In this document: positions 21,399 to 32,668 of the stretch, piece after piece
How positions within the stretch are numbered: position 1 is the first letter of the stretch
Layout: each line of letters begins with the position of its first letter
Origin: Caulobacteraceae bacterium
GTDB lineage: Bacteria; Pseudomonadota; Alphaproteobacteria; Caulobacterales; Caulobacteraceae
Direction: 5' to 3'
DNA length: 64,000 nucleotides
Assembly (NCBI GenBank): GCA_947475875.1
Contig: CANJME010000011.1
Span: 35,396-99,395, forward strand
The notes under the pieces: model-generated
What the model was told of the DNA's origin: nothing
Database searches by the model: none
Seen by the model: only the letters and a program-made list of their open reading frames with translations
Translations under genes and position numbers: made by a program

Positions 21399-22478
21399 AT
21401 GACGAGCCTCTTCCAGCCCGGACCTGCGATCACGCCCGCCCCGTCCATTGGCGAGCTGGACGCGCGCGCGCGCGACATCTTCCGGCGGGTGGTGGAGAAC
21501 TATCTGGCCACCGGCGAGCCAGTGGGATCGCGCACCATGTCCAGGGCCGGTCTGTCTCTGTCGCCCGCCTCAATCCGGAACACCATGCAGGACCTGGCCC
21601 AGATGGGCCTGCTGGACGCGCCCCACATCAGCGCCGGACGCATCCCGACCCATGCGGGCCTGCGCCTGTTCGTCGACGGCCTTCTGGAAGTCGGTGATCT
21701 CTCGGCCGAGGACCGGGCCGCCGTCGATGCGCGCCTGCTGGCCAAGGGGCGCTCGTTCGAGGCGGTGATGGATCAGGCGAGCGGCCTGTTGTCGGGCCTC
21801 GCCGGCGGCGCGGGCGTGGTGGTGACCCCCTCGCGTGAGGCCGGGGTCAAGCACGTCGAGTTTGTCTACATGGGCGACCAGGCGCTGGTGGTCATGGTCT
21901 TCGAGGACGGCCAGGTCGAAAACCGGCTGATGACGCTGGCGCCGGGGATCACGCCCTCAGCCCTGACGGAAGCTTCCAACTTCCTCGCCTCGCGGCTGAA
22001 GGGCCGCACCCTGGCCGAGGCCCGCGTCGAGATGAAGGGCGAGCTGGACGGCGCCCGGCGTGAGTTGAACGAAACCGCCGCCCGGCTGGTTGAAGATGGC
22101 CTCGCCGCCTGGTCGGGCGGTGAAGACGAAGGCCGCAGCCTGATCGTGCGCGGCCGGGCCAACCTTCTGGACGACCGGTCGGCTGCCGCCGATCTGGAGC
22201 GGGTGCGCATGCTGTTCGAAGACCTGGAGCAGAAGGAACAGCTGATCACCTTGCTGGAAGGGGTGGGCGTCGCGCCCGGCGTGCGCATTTTCATCGGCGC
22301 GGAAACGCGGCTTTTTTCACTTTCGGGTTCCGCCGTGATCGCGGCGCCCTATATGAGCGGCCAGCAAAAGGTGCTGGGTGCGATCGGGGTGATCGGCCCG
22401 GCCCGGCTGAACTATGCGCGGGTTATTCCGTTGGTTGATTATACAGCCAGGGTGCTCGGGCGATTGATTGACGGATAG
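21399..22478 (+). CDS. hrcA: Heat-inducible transcription repressor HrcA
   Basis: Repressor that binds CIRCE elements upstream of chaperone genes. About 359 residues: an N-terminal winged helix ([59 protein letters not shown]) and a GAF-like domain ending in [20 protein letters not shown]. An earlier frame opening (21288) is unlikely. No CIRCE is visible in the 55-bp upstream spacer. Confidence 0.95.
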   Translation: MTSLFQPGPAITPAPSIGELDARARDIFRRVVENYLATGEPVGSRTMSRAGLSLSPASIRNTMQDLAQMGLLDAPHISAGRIPTHAGLRLFVDGLLEVGDLSAEDRAAVDARLLAKGRSFEAVMDQASGLLSGLAGGAGVVVTPSREAGVKHVEFVYMGDQALVVMVFEDGQVENRLMTLAPGITPSALTEASNFLASRLKGRTLAEARVEMKGELDGARRELNETAARLVEDGLAAWSGGEDEGRSLIVRGRANLLDDRSAAADLERVRMLFEDLEQKEQLITLLEGVGVAPGVRIFIGAETRLFSLSGSAVIAAPYMSGQQKVLGAIGVIGPARLNYARVIPLVDYTARVLGRLIDG

Positions 22479-22486
22479 GACTTGGA

Positions 22487-23089
22487 ATGACTTCTGACGA
22501 CATGCCTGAGAACGACTATGCCGACGCCGTCGCCGAGACGGGCTTTCCTGAGCTCGACGTCGCGCACGAGGAAATCACGCGCCTGAAGGAACAGATGCTG
22601 CGCATCGCCGCCGAGGCCGAGAACACCAAGCGGCGGGCCGAGCGAGAGTCCAACGACGCGCGAGCCTATGCCATCCAGAAATTCGCCCGCGACCTCATGG
22701 GCGTGGCCGACAACCTGCAGCGGGCTCTGCAGCACGCTCCGCGAGACGACGCCGACCCGGCGGTCAAGAACCTCGTCGTCGGCCTCGACATGACCGAGAA
22801 GGAATTGCTCGGCGCGTTCGAACGCAATGGCTTGAAGGCCATCGATCCGGCCCGGGGCGAAAAGTTCGACCCCAATTTCCACCAGGCGATGATGGAACAG
22901 ACCGCCGAAGATGTGGCCCCCGGCGGCGTCCTGCAGGTCATGCAGGCGGGTTATGAGCTGATGGGCCGCCTGGTCCGCCCAGCCATGGTCGTCGTGGCCG
23001 ACAAGGCCTCAGGCGGGGCTGAGCCTCCCAAGGGCGGGTATGCGGCGAACGGCGCGGGTGACAGCCACGGCGTCGACAAGAAGGCGTAG
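22487..23089 (+). CDS. grpE: GrpE nucleotide exchange factor for DnaK
   Basis: 200 residues. A long N-terminal coiled coil (about 22-80, LKEQMLRIAAEAENTKRRAERE) is followed by the beta domain with FERNGLKAIDPARGEKFDPNFHQAM and VMQAGYELMGRLVRPAMVVVA. It starts 8 bp after hrcA and is presumably co-transcribed with it under heat-shock control. Confidence 0.96.
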   Translation: MTSDDMPENDYADAVAETGFPELDVAHEEITRLKEQMLRIAAEAENTKRRAERESNDARAYAIQKFARDLMGVADNLQRALQHAPRDDADPAVKNLVVGLDMTEKELLGAFERNGLKAIDPARGEKFDPNFHQAMMEQTAEDVAPGGVLQVMQAGYELMGRLVRPAMVVVADKASGGAEPPKGGYAANGAGDSHGVDKKA

Positions 23090-23105
23090 GCGCCTCCCCA
23101 CTCTT

Positions 23106-23207
23106 CCGATCGTCCCCGCGAAGGCGGGGATCCATGAGCAGTCACCCTTGGCGCCGAAGGTCCGAGGTAATGTTCGGATGGGTCCCCGCCTTCGCGGGGA
23201 TGATCGG
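23106..23207. repeat. Paired palindromic repeat, GTCCCCGCGAAGGCGGGGAT family, copy 1
   Basis: Two inverted arms, each a CCCCGC-GAAG-GCGGGG hairpin, lie at the ends of a 102-bp unit between grpE and mdh. Outer bases are CCGAT and ATCGG. Closely matching copies occur at 49908-50010 and 56245-56345. Confidence 0.85.
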
Positions 23208-23224
23208 TAGAAAAGCGGTGAACG

Positions 23225-24238
<1,014 letters not shown>

Positions 24239-24371
24239 CTACGCCGGGCAAGGGTTGGGCCAGGCTTTCTCTCGGCCAGAACCCGCCCGGGCTTGAAAGC
24301 CCGGTGTTCGTCGCGGGAATGGCCAAATCGTGGGCCAAAGCATAGCGGCGCGTGAACGCGCCGCCGGCTTC

Positions 24372-24740
24372 TCACCCCATATAAAACGCGTTGAGCTTGT
24401 TGCCTTCGGTATCGCGGAAATAGGCGGCGTAGAAGCCGTCCATACGCTGGCCGGGAGGGCCTTCGCAGGTTCCGCCGTTGGCAAGGGCGGTGGCGTGCAC
24501 GCGGTCGACCTGTTCCTTGCTCGAGGCGGCGAGGCCCACCATCACGCCATTGCCGACGGTGGCCGCCTTGCCGTCATAGGGCTTGATCAGGCTGACCATG
24601 GGACCCGCGCCCGAGCCCCAGGCGATGAAACCGTCGCCCATTTCCATCGTCCGCGTTCCGCCGAATTCCTTGGCGATCGCATCGTAGAAGGGCGCGGCCT
24701 TTTGCAGGTTGTTGGTGCCCAGGGTGACGTAGCCAATCAT
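24372..24740 (-). CDS. VOC (glyoxalase/bleomycin resistance) family protein
   Basis: 122 residues forming one vicinal-oxygen-chelate unit: MIGYVTLGTNNLQKAAPFYDAI at the start and FYAAYFRDTEGNKLNAFYMG at the end. Substrate cannot be deduced. It stands alone, 184 bp upstream of mdh on the same strand. Confidence 0.85.
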   Translation of the reverse strand: MIGYVTLGTNNLQKAAPFYDAIAKEFGGTRTMEMGDGFIAWGSGAGPMVSLIKPYDGKAATVGNGVMVGLAASSKEQVDRVHATALANGGTCEGPPGQRMDGFYAAYFRDTEGNKLNAFYMG

Positions 24741-24866
24741 GATTTCCTCCGGTGATTGAACATTTGGCGCCAGCTTTGACTCATTACGGGGTGCAGGCCA
24801 ATCCGGATTTGTCGGCGCGGTTGCGCAAGGCTAGAAGCCTCGCGCGACAGTTTTTCAGGGCGGCAC

Positions 24867-25913
24867 ATGACCAAGACAAATCCGGGCAACTATTTCGAGG
24901 ATTTCCGGCTCGGCCAGATCATCCGCCACGCAACGCCCCGCACGATTACCGAGGGCGATGTCGCCCTCTATGTCGCCTTCACCGGATCGCGGTTCGCCGT
25001 CACCTCATCGGACGAGATGGCGCGCGCCGCCGGCCTGCCGAAAAGCCCGGTCGATCCGATGCTGGTCTTCCACATGGTGTTCGGCAAGTCGGTGCCGGAC
25101 ATCTCCCTGAACGCCGTGGCCAACCTGGGCTACGCCGATGGCCGGTTCCTGGCGCCCGTCTATCCTGGCGATACGATCACCTCGACCTCTGAGGTCATCG
25201 GCCTGAAGGAAAACTCCAACAAGAAGACCGGCGTTGTCTATGTGCGCACGGTCGGCGCCAACCAGCGCGGCGACATCGTGCTGACCTATGTGCGCTGGGT
25301 GATGGTGCGCAAGAACGATGAGGCGGCTGTCATCGCGTCCGAAACCGTTCCCGGTCTTTCCGGCGCGGTGGCGGCCAAGGACCTGGTCCTGCCGGCGGGT
25401 CTCGATTTCACGTCCTACGACTTCACGCTTGGCGGCTCGGCCCACGCTTTCGAGGACTATGCGGTGGGCGAAAAGATCGACCATATCGACGGCATGGCTG
25501 TCGAAGAGGCTGAACACGCCATGGCCACGCGGCTCTATCAGAACACCGCCAAGGTCCACTTCAACGCCTTCGAACGCGCCAGGGACCCCTCCGGGCGGCG
25601 GCTGGTGTATGGCGGGGTGGTGATCTCGACGGCCCGGGCCCTGGCCTTCAACGGCCTGGAGAATGCCGGGCTGATGCTGGGGATAAATGGGGGCCGGCAC
25701 GTGAACCCCTATTTCGCCGGCGGAACGATCTTCGCCTGGTCGGAAGTGCTGGACAAAGCCGATCTCGGCAACGTCGGCGCGCTTCGCCTTCGTCTGGTCG
25801 CAACAAAGGATCGGCCTTGCGCCGACTTCCCGGACAAGGACGCCGAAGGCAAGTATCCGCCCGAGGTGATTCTGGATTTCGACTACTGGGCCGCTGTTCC
25901 GAAACGCCGATGA
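24867..25913 (+). CDS. MaoC-family hydratase, mesaconyl-CoA hydratase-like
   Basis: 348 residues forming a double hot-dog MaoC protein. NYFEDFRLGQIIRHATPRTITEGDVALYVA opens the first domain; the second (about 195-345) starts FEDYAVGEKIDH and includes VHFNAFERARDPSGRRLVYGG. Length and the paired domains resemble mesaconyl-CoA hydratase of the ethylmalonyl-CoA pathway, which converts mesaconyl-CoA to beta-methylmalyl-CoA. A CitE-like lyase gene 1.2 kb downstream fits the next step. The exact substrate is inferred. Confidence 0.82.
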   Translation: MTKTNPGNYFEDFRLGQIIRHATPRTITEGDVALYVAFTGSRFAVTSSDEMARAAGLPKSPVDPMLVFHMVFGKSVPDISLNAVANLGYADGRFLAPVYPGDTITSTSEVIGLKENSNKKTGVVYVRTVGANQRGDIVLTYVRWVMVRKNDEAAVIASETVPGLSGAVAAKDLVLPAGLDFTSYDFTLGGSAHAFEDYAVGEKIDHIDGMAVEEAEHAMATRLYQNTAKVHFNAFERARDPSGRRLVYGGVVISTARALAFNGLENAGLMLGINGGRHVNPYFAGGTIFAWSEVLDKADLGNVGALRLRLVATKDRPCADFPDKDAEGKYPPEVILDFDYWAAVPKRR

Positions 25914-26326
25914 GCGAGCCCTTCCGCCTGCCGCCCGACATCGAGGCCGTCAGCACGCCCCTGGACGGGCTGGAGCTTTGTGAAGCGCGGCTGATGAACG
26001 ACGCCCGCTTCATCTGGGTGGTGCTGGTCCCGCGCCGGGCGGGGGCTGTCGAGATCGATGATCTGGATCTGGCCGAGCGTATCCTTCTGCTCGAGGAAAG
26101 CGTCGAGACCGGCCGCCGGGTGCGCAGGATCGGCGAGGCGCTGGGCCGTCCGGTAGAGAAGCTCAACATCGCCGCCCTGGGCAATGTGACCCGCGCCTTG
26201 CATGTGCACGTCATCGGGCGAAGGTCCGACGATGCAGCCTGGCCGCGGCCGGTATGGGGCGTGGGCGAGGCAAGCTCCTGGGATGCGACGTCCCTGTCCC
26301 TTGTCCAACACCGCTGGAAGGGCTAG
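25910..26326 (+). CDS. HIT-family (histidine triad) hydrolase
   Basis: 138 residues. The triad motif is ALHVHVIGRR near residue 100 (H-x-H-x-x; the canonical third His is replaced in this subgroup). RLMNDARFIWVVLVPRR precedes it. Start ATG overlaps the hydratase stop (ATGA), so it is co-translated. Proteins of this group are nucleotide-binding hydrolases or transferases; the substrate is unknown. Confidence 0.82.
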   Translation: MSEPFRLPPDIEAVSTPLDGLELCEARLMNDARFIWVVLVPRRAGAVEIDDLDLAERILLLEESVETGRRVRRIGEALGRPVEKLNIAALGNVTRALHVHVIGRRSDDAAWPRPVWGVGEASSWDATSLSLVQHRWKG

Positions 26327-26994
26327 CGGCGGAGGGCCGGAGTCGACTTGGATTTAGCTTTTGATTTCGACTTCGATTTCGACTTTGAGCGGGATTTCGC
26401 CTTGGGCGCTGGCGGCGGCGTATAGGGCGGGGCCTCGGCCGCCGCCGTTTCCAGGCTGTCGTCGCGCAGCATCAGCACGGCCGAATTGATGCCGGCTGTC
26501 CGGATCTGCCCGCTCCACGAGCCCGATCCGCCTGAGCGCAAACGCAGCTGATGCTCAAAGCCGGCCTGTTTGAACGCGAGCACGGTCTCGCCGCCTGCCT
26601 GCGAGACATCATCGACAAAGCCGGTCGCATCAGGCCCGTTGACGCGCGGATCGCGCCAGACGCCTTCCACCTTGCCTGGCCCGTCGCCCGGATCGGTGAT
26701 CTGGAAGGCATAAAGCACTGAACCGTCTGGTGATTTTACAAGCCAGCGCCCGTCGAGCGGGCCCTGCCTGGCCTGGGCGTTCTGGAAGGCGCCCAGCACC
26801 TTGTTGTCATAGTCGCGGTCGGCGGCGGTGAGCGGATCGGTTTCGACTACGGGGTCGTTGACGTGGGTCGCTCCGGCCGGAGCGACCTGCTGACGGAGCA
26901 GGTCTTCCAGAGACCGTGGCGGGTTCTGGGCTTCGGCGCCCGCAGCGAGCAGGGCCGTCAAGAGCATGACAATCAAAACGGTCGCGAGTCGCAC
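26323..26994 (-). CDS. Secreted protein with Ser-Lys repeat tail, unknown
   Basis: 223 residues. A signal peptide (about 1-22, MRLATVLIVMLLTALLAAGAEA) is followed by a conserved-looking middle with YDNKVLGAFQNAQARQGPLDGRWLV and YAFQITDPGDGPGKVEGVWRD. The C-terminus is Pro-rich, then a basic alternating Ser-Lys run (residues about 200-218) and TPALRR. No named family recognised. It converges with the HIT gene by a 4-bp overlap. Confidence 0.75.
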   Translation of the reverse strand: MRLATVLIVMLLTALLAAGAEAQNPPRSLEDLLRQQVAPAGATHVNDPVVETDPLTAADRDYDNKVLGAFQNAQARQGPLDGRWLVKSPDGSVLYAFQITDPGDGPGKVEGVWRDPRVNGPDATGFVDDVSQAGGETVLAFKQAGFEHQLRLRSGGSGSWSGQIRTAGINSAVLMLRDDSLETAAAEAPPYTPPPAPKAKSRSKSKSKSKSKAKSKSTPALRR

Positions 26995-27037
26995 AAGGTC
27001 TTGATTACGCCGGATTGAGTCCGGTTCAAGACGCCCA

Positions 27038-27086
27038 GGGCTTTTTTAGCGGCTCAGCTTGGGACAACTCAGCCGGAAAAAAGCCC
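27038..27086. terminator. Large hairpin with T and A tracts (possible bidirectional terminator)
   Basis: Arms GGGCTTTTTT (27038-27047) and AAAAAAGCCC (27077-27086) enclose a second CGGCT/AGCCG pair. It lies just after the citE-like gene and before the secreted-protein gene, both read leftward, so it could terminate citE transcription. Confidence 0.45.
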
Positions 27087-27148
27087 GTCTTTCTAACATC
27101 GTGTGCGCGCCGGGCGGGTTAGCCGGTAGCCACCTAACCCTGGCGCGC

Positions 27149-28018
27149 TCACCCGGCTGAGGTAATCGCTTCGTGAACGGCGACCAGGCGTTCGGCCTGC
27201 GCCAGATGCAGCCGCTCGGCCATGCGGCCCTCGACACGGATCGCGCCTTTGTTCGCATTGTCCGGCTGGGCGAAGGCCTGGATGACCGCCCGGGCGAAGG
27301 TGATATCGGCGTCCGACGGCGAGAAGACGCGGTTGCAGATTTCGACCTGACGCGGGTGAATCAGGGTCTTGCCATCAAAGCCGAAGTCGACGCCCTGCTC
27401 GCAGATCGCCTCGAAGCCGGTGTCATTGTCGATGTCGTTGTAGACCCCGTCGAGGATAACCAGTCCGTAGGCGCGGGCGGCCGCGACCGAGAGGCCAAGC
27501 GCGGCGTGGAAGGGCTCGCGCCCCGGCGTCTGGCGGGCGCGCATCTCCTTGGCGATGTCGTTGGTGCCCATGACCCAGACCGACAGTCGGCTGAAGGCTC
27601 CCGCCGCGGCGATCTCGTCCAGGCGGAACAGCGAGCGGCCGGTCTCGATCATGGCCCAGAGGCGCGTTTTGGCTGGGGCGGAAGCGATCTCGGCGTCATA
27701 GCGGGCGACATCGGCGGCATCGTTGACCTTGGGAACCAGGATGCCGTCAGGGCCGGCTTTGGCGGCGGCGGCGAGATCGTCGCCGCCCCAGGGGGTGTCG
27801 AGGCCATTGACCCGGATAATGACTTCGCGCGCGCCGAAGCCGCCGGCTGCGACCGCCTCGATCGCCTGGGCCCGGGCCATATCCTTGGCTTCCGGCGCAA
27901 CCGCGTCTTCCAGGTCGAGGATGACCGCATCGCAGGGCAGACTGCGGGCCTTTTCGATAGCCTTGGCGTTGGACGCGGGCATGTAAAGGACGCTGCGGCG
28001 CGGACGATTGGCGGACAT
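27149..28018 (-). CDS. CitE/HpcH-family CoA-ester lyase or malyl-CoA thioesterase
   Basis: 289 residues. Motifs of the CitE family: RRSVLYMPASNAKAIEKA, DAVILDLEDAVAPEAK (metal-site Asp/Glu), EVIIRVNGLDTPWGGDDL, LWAMIETGRSLFRL, and FGFDGKTLIHPRQVEICN. The closest functional matches are L-malyl/beta-methylmalyl-CoA lyase and (3S)-malyl-CoA thioesterase; the sequence alone does not separate them. With the MaoC hydratase it suggests ethylmalonyl-CoA-type carbon use. Confidence 0.85.
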   Translation of the reverse strand: MSANRPRRSVLYMPASNAKAIEKARSLPCDAVILDLEDAVAPEAKDMARAQAIEAVAAGGFGAREVIIRVNGLDTPWGGDDLAAAAKAGPDGILVPKVNDAADVARYDAEIASAPAKTRLWAMIETGRSLFRLDEIAAAGAFSRLSVWVMGTNDIAKEMRARQTPGREPFHAALGLSVAAARAYGLVILDGVYNDIDNDTGFEAICEQGVDFGFDGKTLIHPRQVEICNRVFSPSDADITFARAVIQAFAQPDNANKGAIRVEGRMAERLHLAQAERLVAVHEAITSAG

Positions 28019-28044
28019 GGCTGTGAAGTCTCCGAAAGTTAAGT

Positions 28045-28923
28045 CTAGTCAGGACGCTTGGCGGTCAGCGCGCCATAGAGATCGGGGCGGCGGTCCCTGA
28101 AAAAGCCCCAGGCCGCCCGGTGCGTGGTCAGGAAATCGAGGTCAACGCTCGCGGCGCAGACACCTTCCTCGTCGCGGCTCATATCGCAAAGAAGGTCGCC
28201 GCGATGGTCGGCGATAAAGCTGGAGCCATAGAACCGCTGGCCGCCGCCAGGGTAGCCATCCCAGGGCTCAAACCCGGTGCGGTTGGCGCCCACCACCGGG
28301 ATCACGTTCGAAACCGCATGGCCCTGCATGGCCCGGCGCCAGGGCGCGGCCGTATCGAGGGTGGGATCGTGGGGCTCAGAGCCGATGGCGGTGGGATAGA
28401 GCAAGACTTCGGCGCCCATAAGGGTCATGGCGCGAGCGGCTTCGGGGTACCACTGGTCCCAACAGATCCCGACGCCGAGACGGCCGAATTTGGTGTCCCA
28501 GACCCGAAAGCCGGTGTCGCCGGGGCGGAAATAGTACTTTTCCTGATAGCCGGGCCCGTCGGGGATATGGCTCTTGCGATAGACTCCCAGAGCCTCGCCG
28601 CCGGCGTCTATCATCACCAGGCTGTTGAAATAGTGCGGGCCCTCGCGCTCGAAGATCGAGGTCGGGATGACGACGTTCAGCTCGCGCGCCAACTCGCTCA
28701 TGGCCACGGTGCACGGGTGGGTGCGCCAGGGATGGGCTTCCTTGAACCAGCGCTCTTCCTGGGCGACGCAAAAGTAGGGACCCTGGAAAAGTTCAGGCGG
28801 CAGAATGACTTGCGCGCCATCGGCTGCGGCAGCGCGCACAAGGTCGGAGACCCTGGCGATATTGGCCGCGAGGTCGGATCCGAAGGCGGCCTGCACCGCG
28901 GCGAGCTTCAGCCGTCTGGTCAC
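28045..28923 (-). CDS. aguB: N-carbamoylputrescine amidase
   Basis: Nitrilase-superfamily amidase that converts N-carbamoylputrescine to putrescine, CO2 and ammonia. 292 residues with the Glu-Lys-Cys triad in LPPELFQGPYFC, YRKSHIPDGPGYQEKYYF and GVGICWDQWYPEAAR. Starts 1 bp after the end of aguA, so the two form an agmatine-to-putrescine operon. Confidence 0.94.
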   Translation of the reverse strand: MTRRLKLAAVQAAFGSDLAANIARVSDLVRAAAADGAQVILPPELFQGPYFCVAQEERWFKEAHPWRTHPCTVAMSELARELNVVIPTSIFEREGPHYFNSLVMIDAGGEALGVYRKSHIPDGPGYQEKYYFRPGDTGFRVWDTKFGRLGVGICWDQWYPEAARAMTLMGAEVLLYPTAIGSEPHDPTLDTAAPWRRAMQGHAVSNVIPVVGANRTGFEPWDGYPGGGQRFYGSSFIADHRGDLLCDMSRDEEGVCAASVDLDFLTTHRAAWGFFRDRRPDLYGALTAKRPD

Positions 28924-28924
28924 G

Positions 28925-29917
28925 TCACGCCGGCTCCTGCTGGGTGATGCAATGGAACGATCCGCCGCCGGTCAGGATGGCGGAGGACGGCAGTCTTATC
29001 ATTTCTCGCCCTGGAAACAGAGGCCGCAGGGCCCCCAGTGCGAGGGGGGCAGAGGGCGTCCCGTAGTCCGGCATGATCACCGCACCGTTGGCGATGATGA
29101 AATTCATGTGGCTGGCCGGAATGGCCTTGCCGTCTTCATCCTCGATCAGACCGGGGGACGGAATGCGAATGACCTTCAGTGGTCGGCCGTCGGCATCGCT
29201 CATGCCGCTGAGCGCCAAGGCCGCCGCGTCGTAAGCGGCGGCGTTCACATCGCCTTGGCCATAGGCGACGGGGCAGACCACAACGCCAGGCGAGACGAAG
29301 CGGGCGAGATTGTCCACGTGGCCGTCGGTGTGGTCGTTCGCGAGTCCGTCGCCAAGCCAAAGCACCTTGCGCGCCCCGAGCGCCGAGGCGAGCAGCTGTT
29401 CGGCCGCCGCGGCCGTCCAGCTGGCGTTCCGGTTGGGATTGAGCAGGCACTGGCGCGTGGTCACCACCGTCCCCGCGCCATCATGATCCAGGGCTCCGCC
29501 CTCAAGAACATAGTCCCACACGGTCAGAGGTTTACCGGCGTTATCGGCCAGCTGCGCGGCGACCGCTTCGTCGCCGGCGAGCACGTACTTGCCGCCCCAG
29601 CCGTTGAACTGGAAGCCGACAGCACGGTCGCCGAAGAAGATCGGTCCTGTGTCGCGCAACCAGATGTCGCCGAGTTTTCCCGGCACGATTTCGACGCCAG
29701 GGGTTTGTCTGAGCGCGGCCTGCGCCGCCGCCGCGGCTTCAGCGCCGCTGACCAGCAAGCGGACTTGCTCCCGGCCAGGACCGGCGAGCGCCCGGGCCAG
29801 CCCGGCGACCTCGGCGCGAGCCGGTTCCAGGTCGTCCAGCCACAGCGACCCATCGCTCGGGAAACCGAGCCAAAGGGCGCGATGGGGGGCCCATTCGGCG
29901 GGAACGGTCGAGGTCAT
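28925..29917 (-). CDS. aguA: Agmatine deiminase
   Basis: Converts agmatine to N-carbamoylputrescine and ammonia. 330 residues of the peptidylarginine-deiminase fold: PAEWAPHRALWLGFPSD at the start, IWLRDTGPIFF (Asp), DHDGAGTVV, DHTDGHVDNLARFV (His), and the catalytic Cys in GGGSFHCITQQ near the C-terminus. First gene of the aguA-aguB pair. Confidence 0.95.
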   Translation of the reverse strand: MTSTVPAEWAPHRALWLGFPSDGSLWLDDLEPARAEVAGLARALAGPGREQVRLLVSGAEAAAAAQAALRQTPGVEIVPGKLGDIWLRDTGPIFFGDRAVGFQFNGWGGKYVLAGDEAVAAQLADNAGKPLTVWDYVLEGGALDHDGAGTVVTTRQCLLNPNRNASWTAAAAEQLLASALGARKVLWLGDGLANDHTDGHVDNLARFVSPGVVVCPVAYGQGDVNAAAYDAAALALSGMSDADGRPLKVIRIPSPGLIEDEDGKAIPASHMNFIIANGAVIMPDYGTPSAPLALGALRPLFPGREMIRLPSSAILTGGGSFHCITQQEPA

Positions 29918-29965
29918 GGGCGGGCTCGTTACATCAGTGCGGCCGCGCTCGCCACCACTTGCCGC

Positions 29966-29996
29966 AAAAGAAAAGCCCGGCCTTTTGGGCCGGGCT
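29966..29996 (-). terminator. Rho-independent terminator for the OmpA-like gene
   Basis: On the minus strand, AGCCCGGCCCAAAAGGCCGGGCT forms a 9-bp GC-rich stem, followed by TTTTCTTTT. It lies 27 bp after the stop of the OmpA-like gene. Confidence 0.8.
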
Positions 29997-30022
29997 CTCC
30001 AGGTCTTGCCTAAGGTATCGGT

Positions 30023-31795
<1,773 letters not shown>

Positions 31796-32135
31796 ATCAA
31801 GAGCCCTCTCTTGCCCTCTACACGACCAGGTCGGCCGAGCAGTGTTATATCAACACTGGAATATCCCGAAAGTGTCAGCTACGCCACACTTTGACTTTTT
31901 TCCAGCCACAGACCTGATCAAGCTAACGAAAGACAGGTCAGGCTTCAACCGGAATTCCACGGAACATCGCCACCGTGGCAAATTTGCCGAAAACCCCCGA
32001 ATTTCACCGTTTCCGCTGCGCTTCGACCGCCTCTAACGCAATAGCGCTGATCTCTGTTCCCGGCAGGGCGCACAATTCTCGCCTGCAACAAAACGGCCTT
32101 CTGGCCGCGCGTGCAAATCCGGCTAATGAACCTTC
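31796..32135. other. 340-bp intergenic region with hairpins upstream of the OmpA-like gene
   Basis: No gene seen. Perfect palindromes CAGTGTT-N5-AACACTG (31840-31858) and AAAGTGT-N10-ACACTTT (31869-31892) lie 45-100 bp upstream of the OmpA-like ATG, in its probable promoter or 5' UTR. The SD on the minus strand is GAGGG about 9 nt before ATG. Confidence 0.5.
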
Positions 32136-32225
32136 ATGAACGAACCATCGGCCGAGCGCGAAACCAGTGGCGAACCCGTCGCCCTCTTTCGCGACGCCCA
32201 ACTGGCGCCCTATCCAAGGGCATGA
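32136..32225 (+). CDS. Possible 29-residue leader ORF coupled to the thioesterase
   Basis: ATG at 32136 runs 29 codons (MNEPSAERETSGEPVALFRD...) to a TGA overlapping the ATG of the thioesterase (ATGA). Codon use looks like that of local genes. It may be a real small gene that couples translation, or simply upstream sequence; no family recognised. Confidence 0.3.
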   Translation: MNEPSAERETSGEPVALFRDAQLAPYPRA

Positions 32226-32668
32226 CCGAACCGATCACCCTGCAGTGGTTGAGCCGCGGAGACTTCGTCAGCCGCACGCCCCATGCGCGCCTGCTGGGGA
32301 TGGAGATGGTCTCGTTCGAGGCCAACCGTGGCGTCATCCGGCTGCCCTGGCGCGAGGATCTGGAGGGCGACACCGATACGCGGGTGCTTTCCGGCGGCGC
32401 GGTGACCGCCCTGCTTGATCACGCCTGCGGCCTGGCGGTGACCGCCTCGATGATCAAGCCGTCATCCTGCGCCACGCTGGATCTGCGCATTGACTATCAA
32501 CGGCCCGCCGAACCCGGAAAGGCCGTTACCGCCGAGGCCCATTGTTACAGGATGACCCGCCAGATCGCCTTTGTGCGCGCCAGCGCCTGGGATGAGAGTC
32601 CCGACCATCCGCTGGCTACCGCCCAGGCGACCTTCGTGCTGACGGCGTTGAAGGTCCGGGATCCATGA
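32222..32668 (+). CDS. PaaI-type hot-dog thioesterase (first copy)
   Basis: 148 residues forming a single hot-dog fold: RTPHARLLGMEMVSFEANRGVIRLP, VLSGGAVTALLDHACGLAVTAS (catalytic helix) and LDLRIDYQRPAEPGKAVTAEA. Acyl-CoA thioesterase activity is inferred from the family. The adjacent downstream gene is a second member, overlapping by ATGA, so the two may form a heteromer. ATG at 32222 is preferred to the upstream GTG at 32111. Confidence 0.85.
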   Translation: MTEPITLQWLSRGDFVSRTPHARLLGMEMVSFEANRGVIRLPWREDLEGDTDTRVLSGGAVTALLDHACGLAVTASMIKPSSCATLDLRIDYQRPAEPGKAVTAEAHCYRMTRQIAFVRASAWDESPDHPLATAQATFVLTALKVRDP

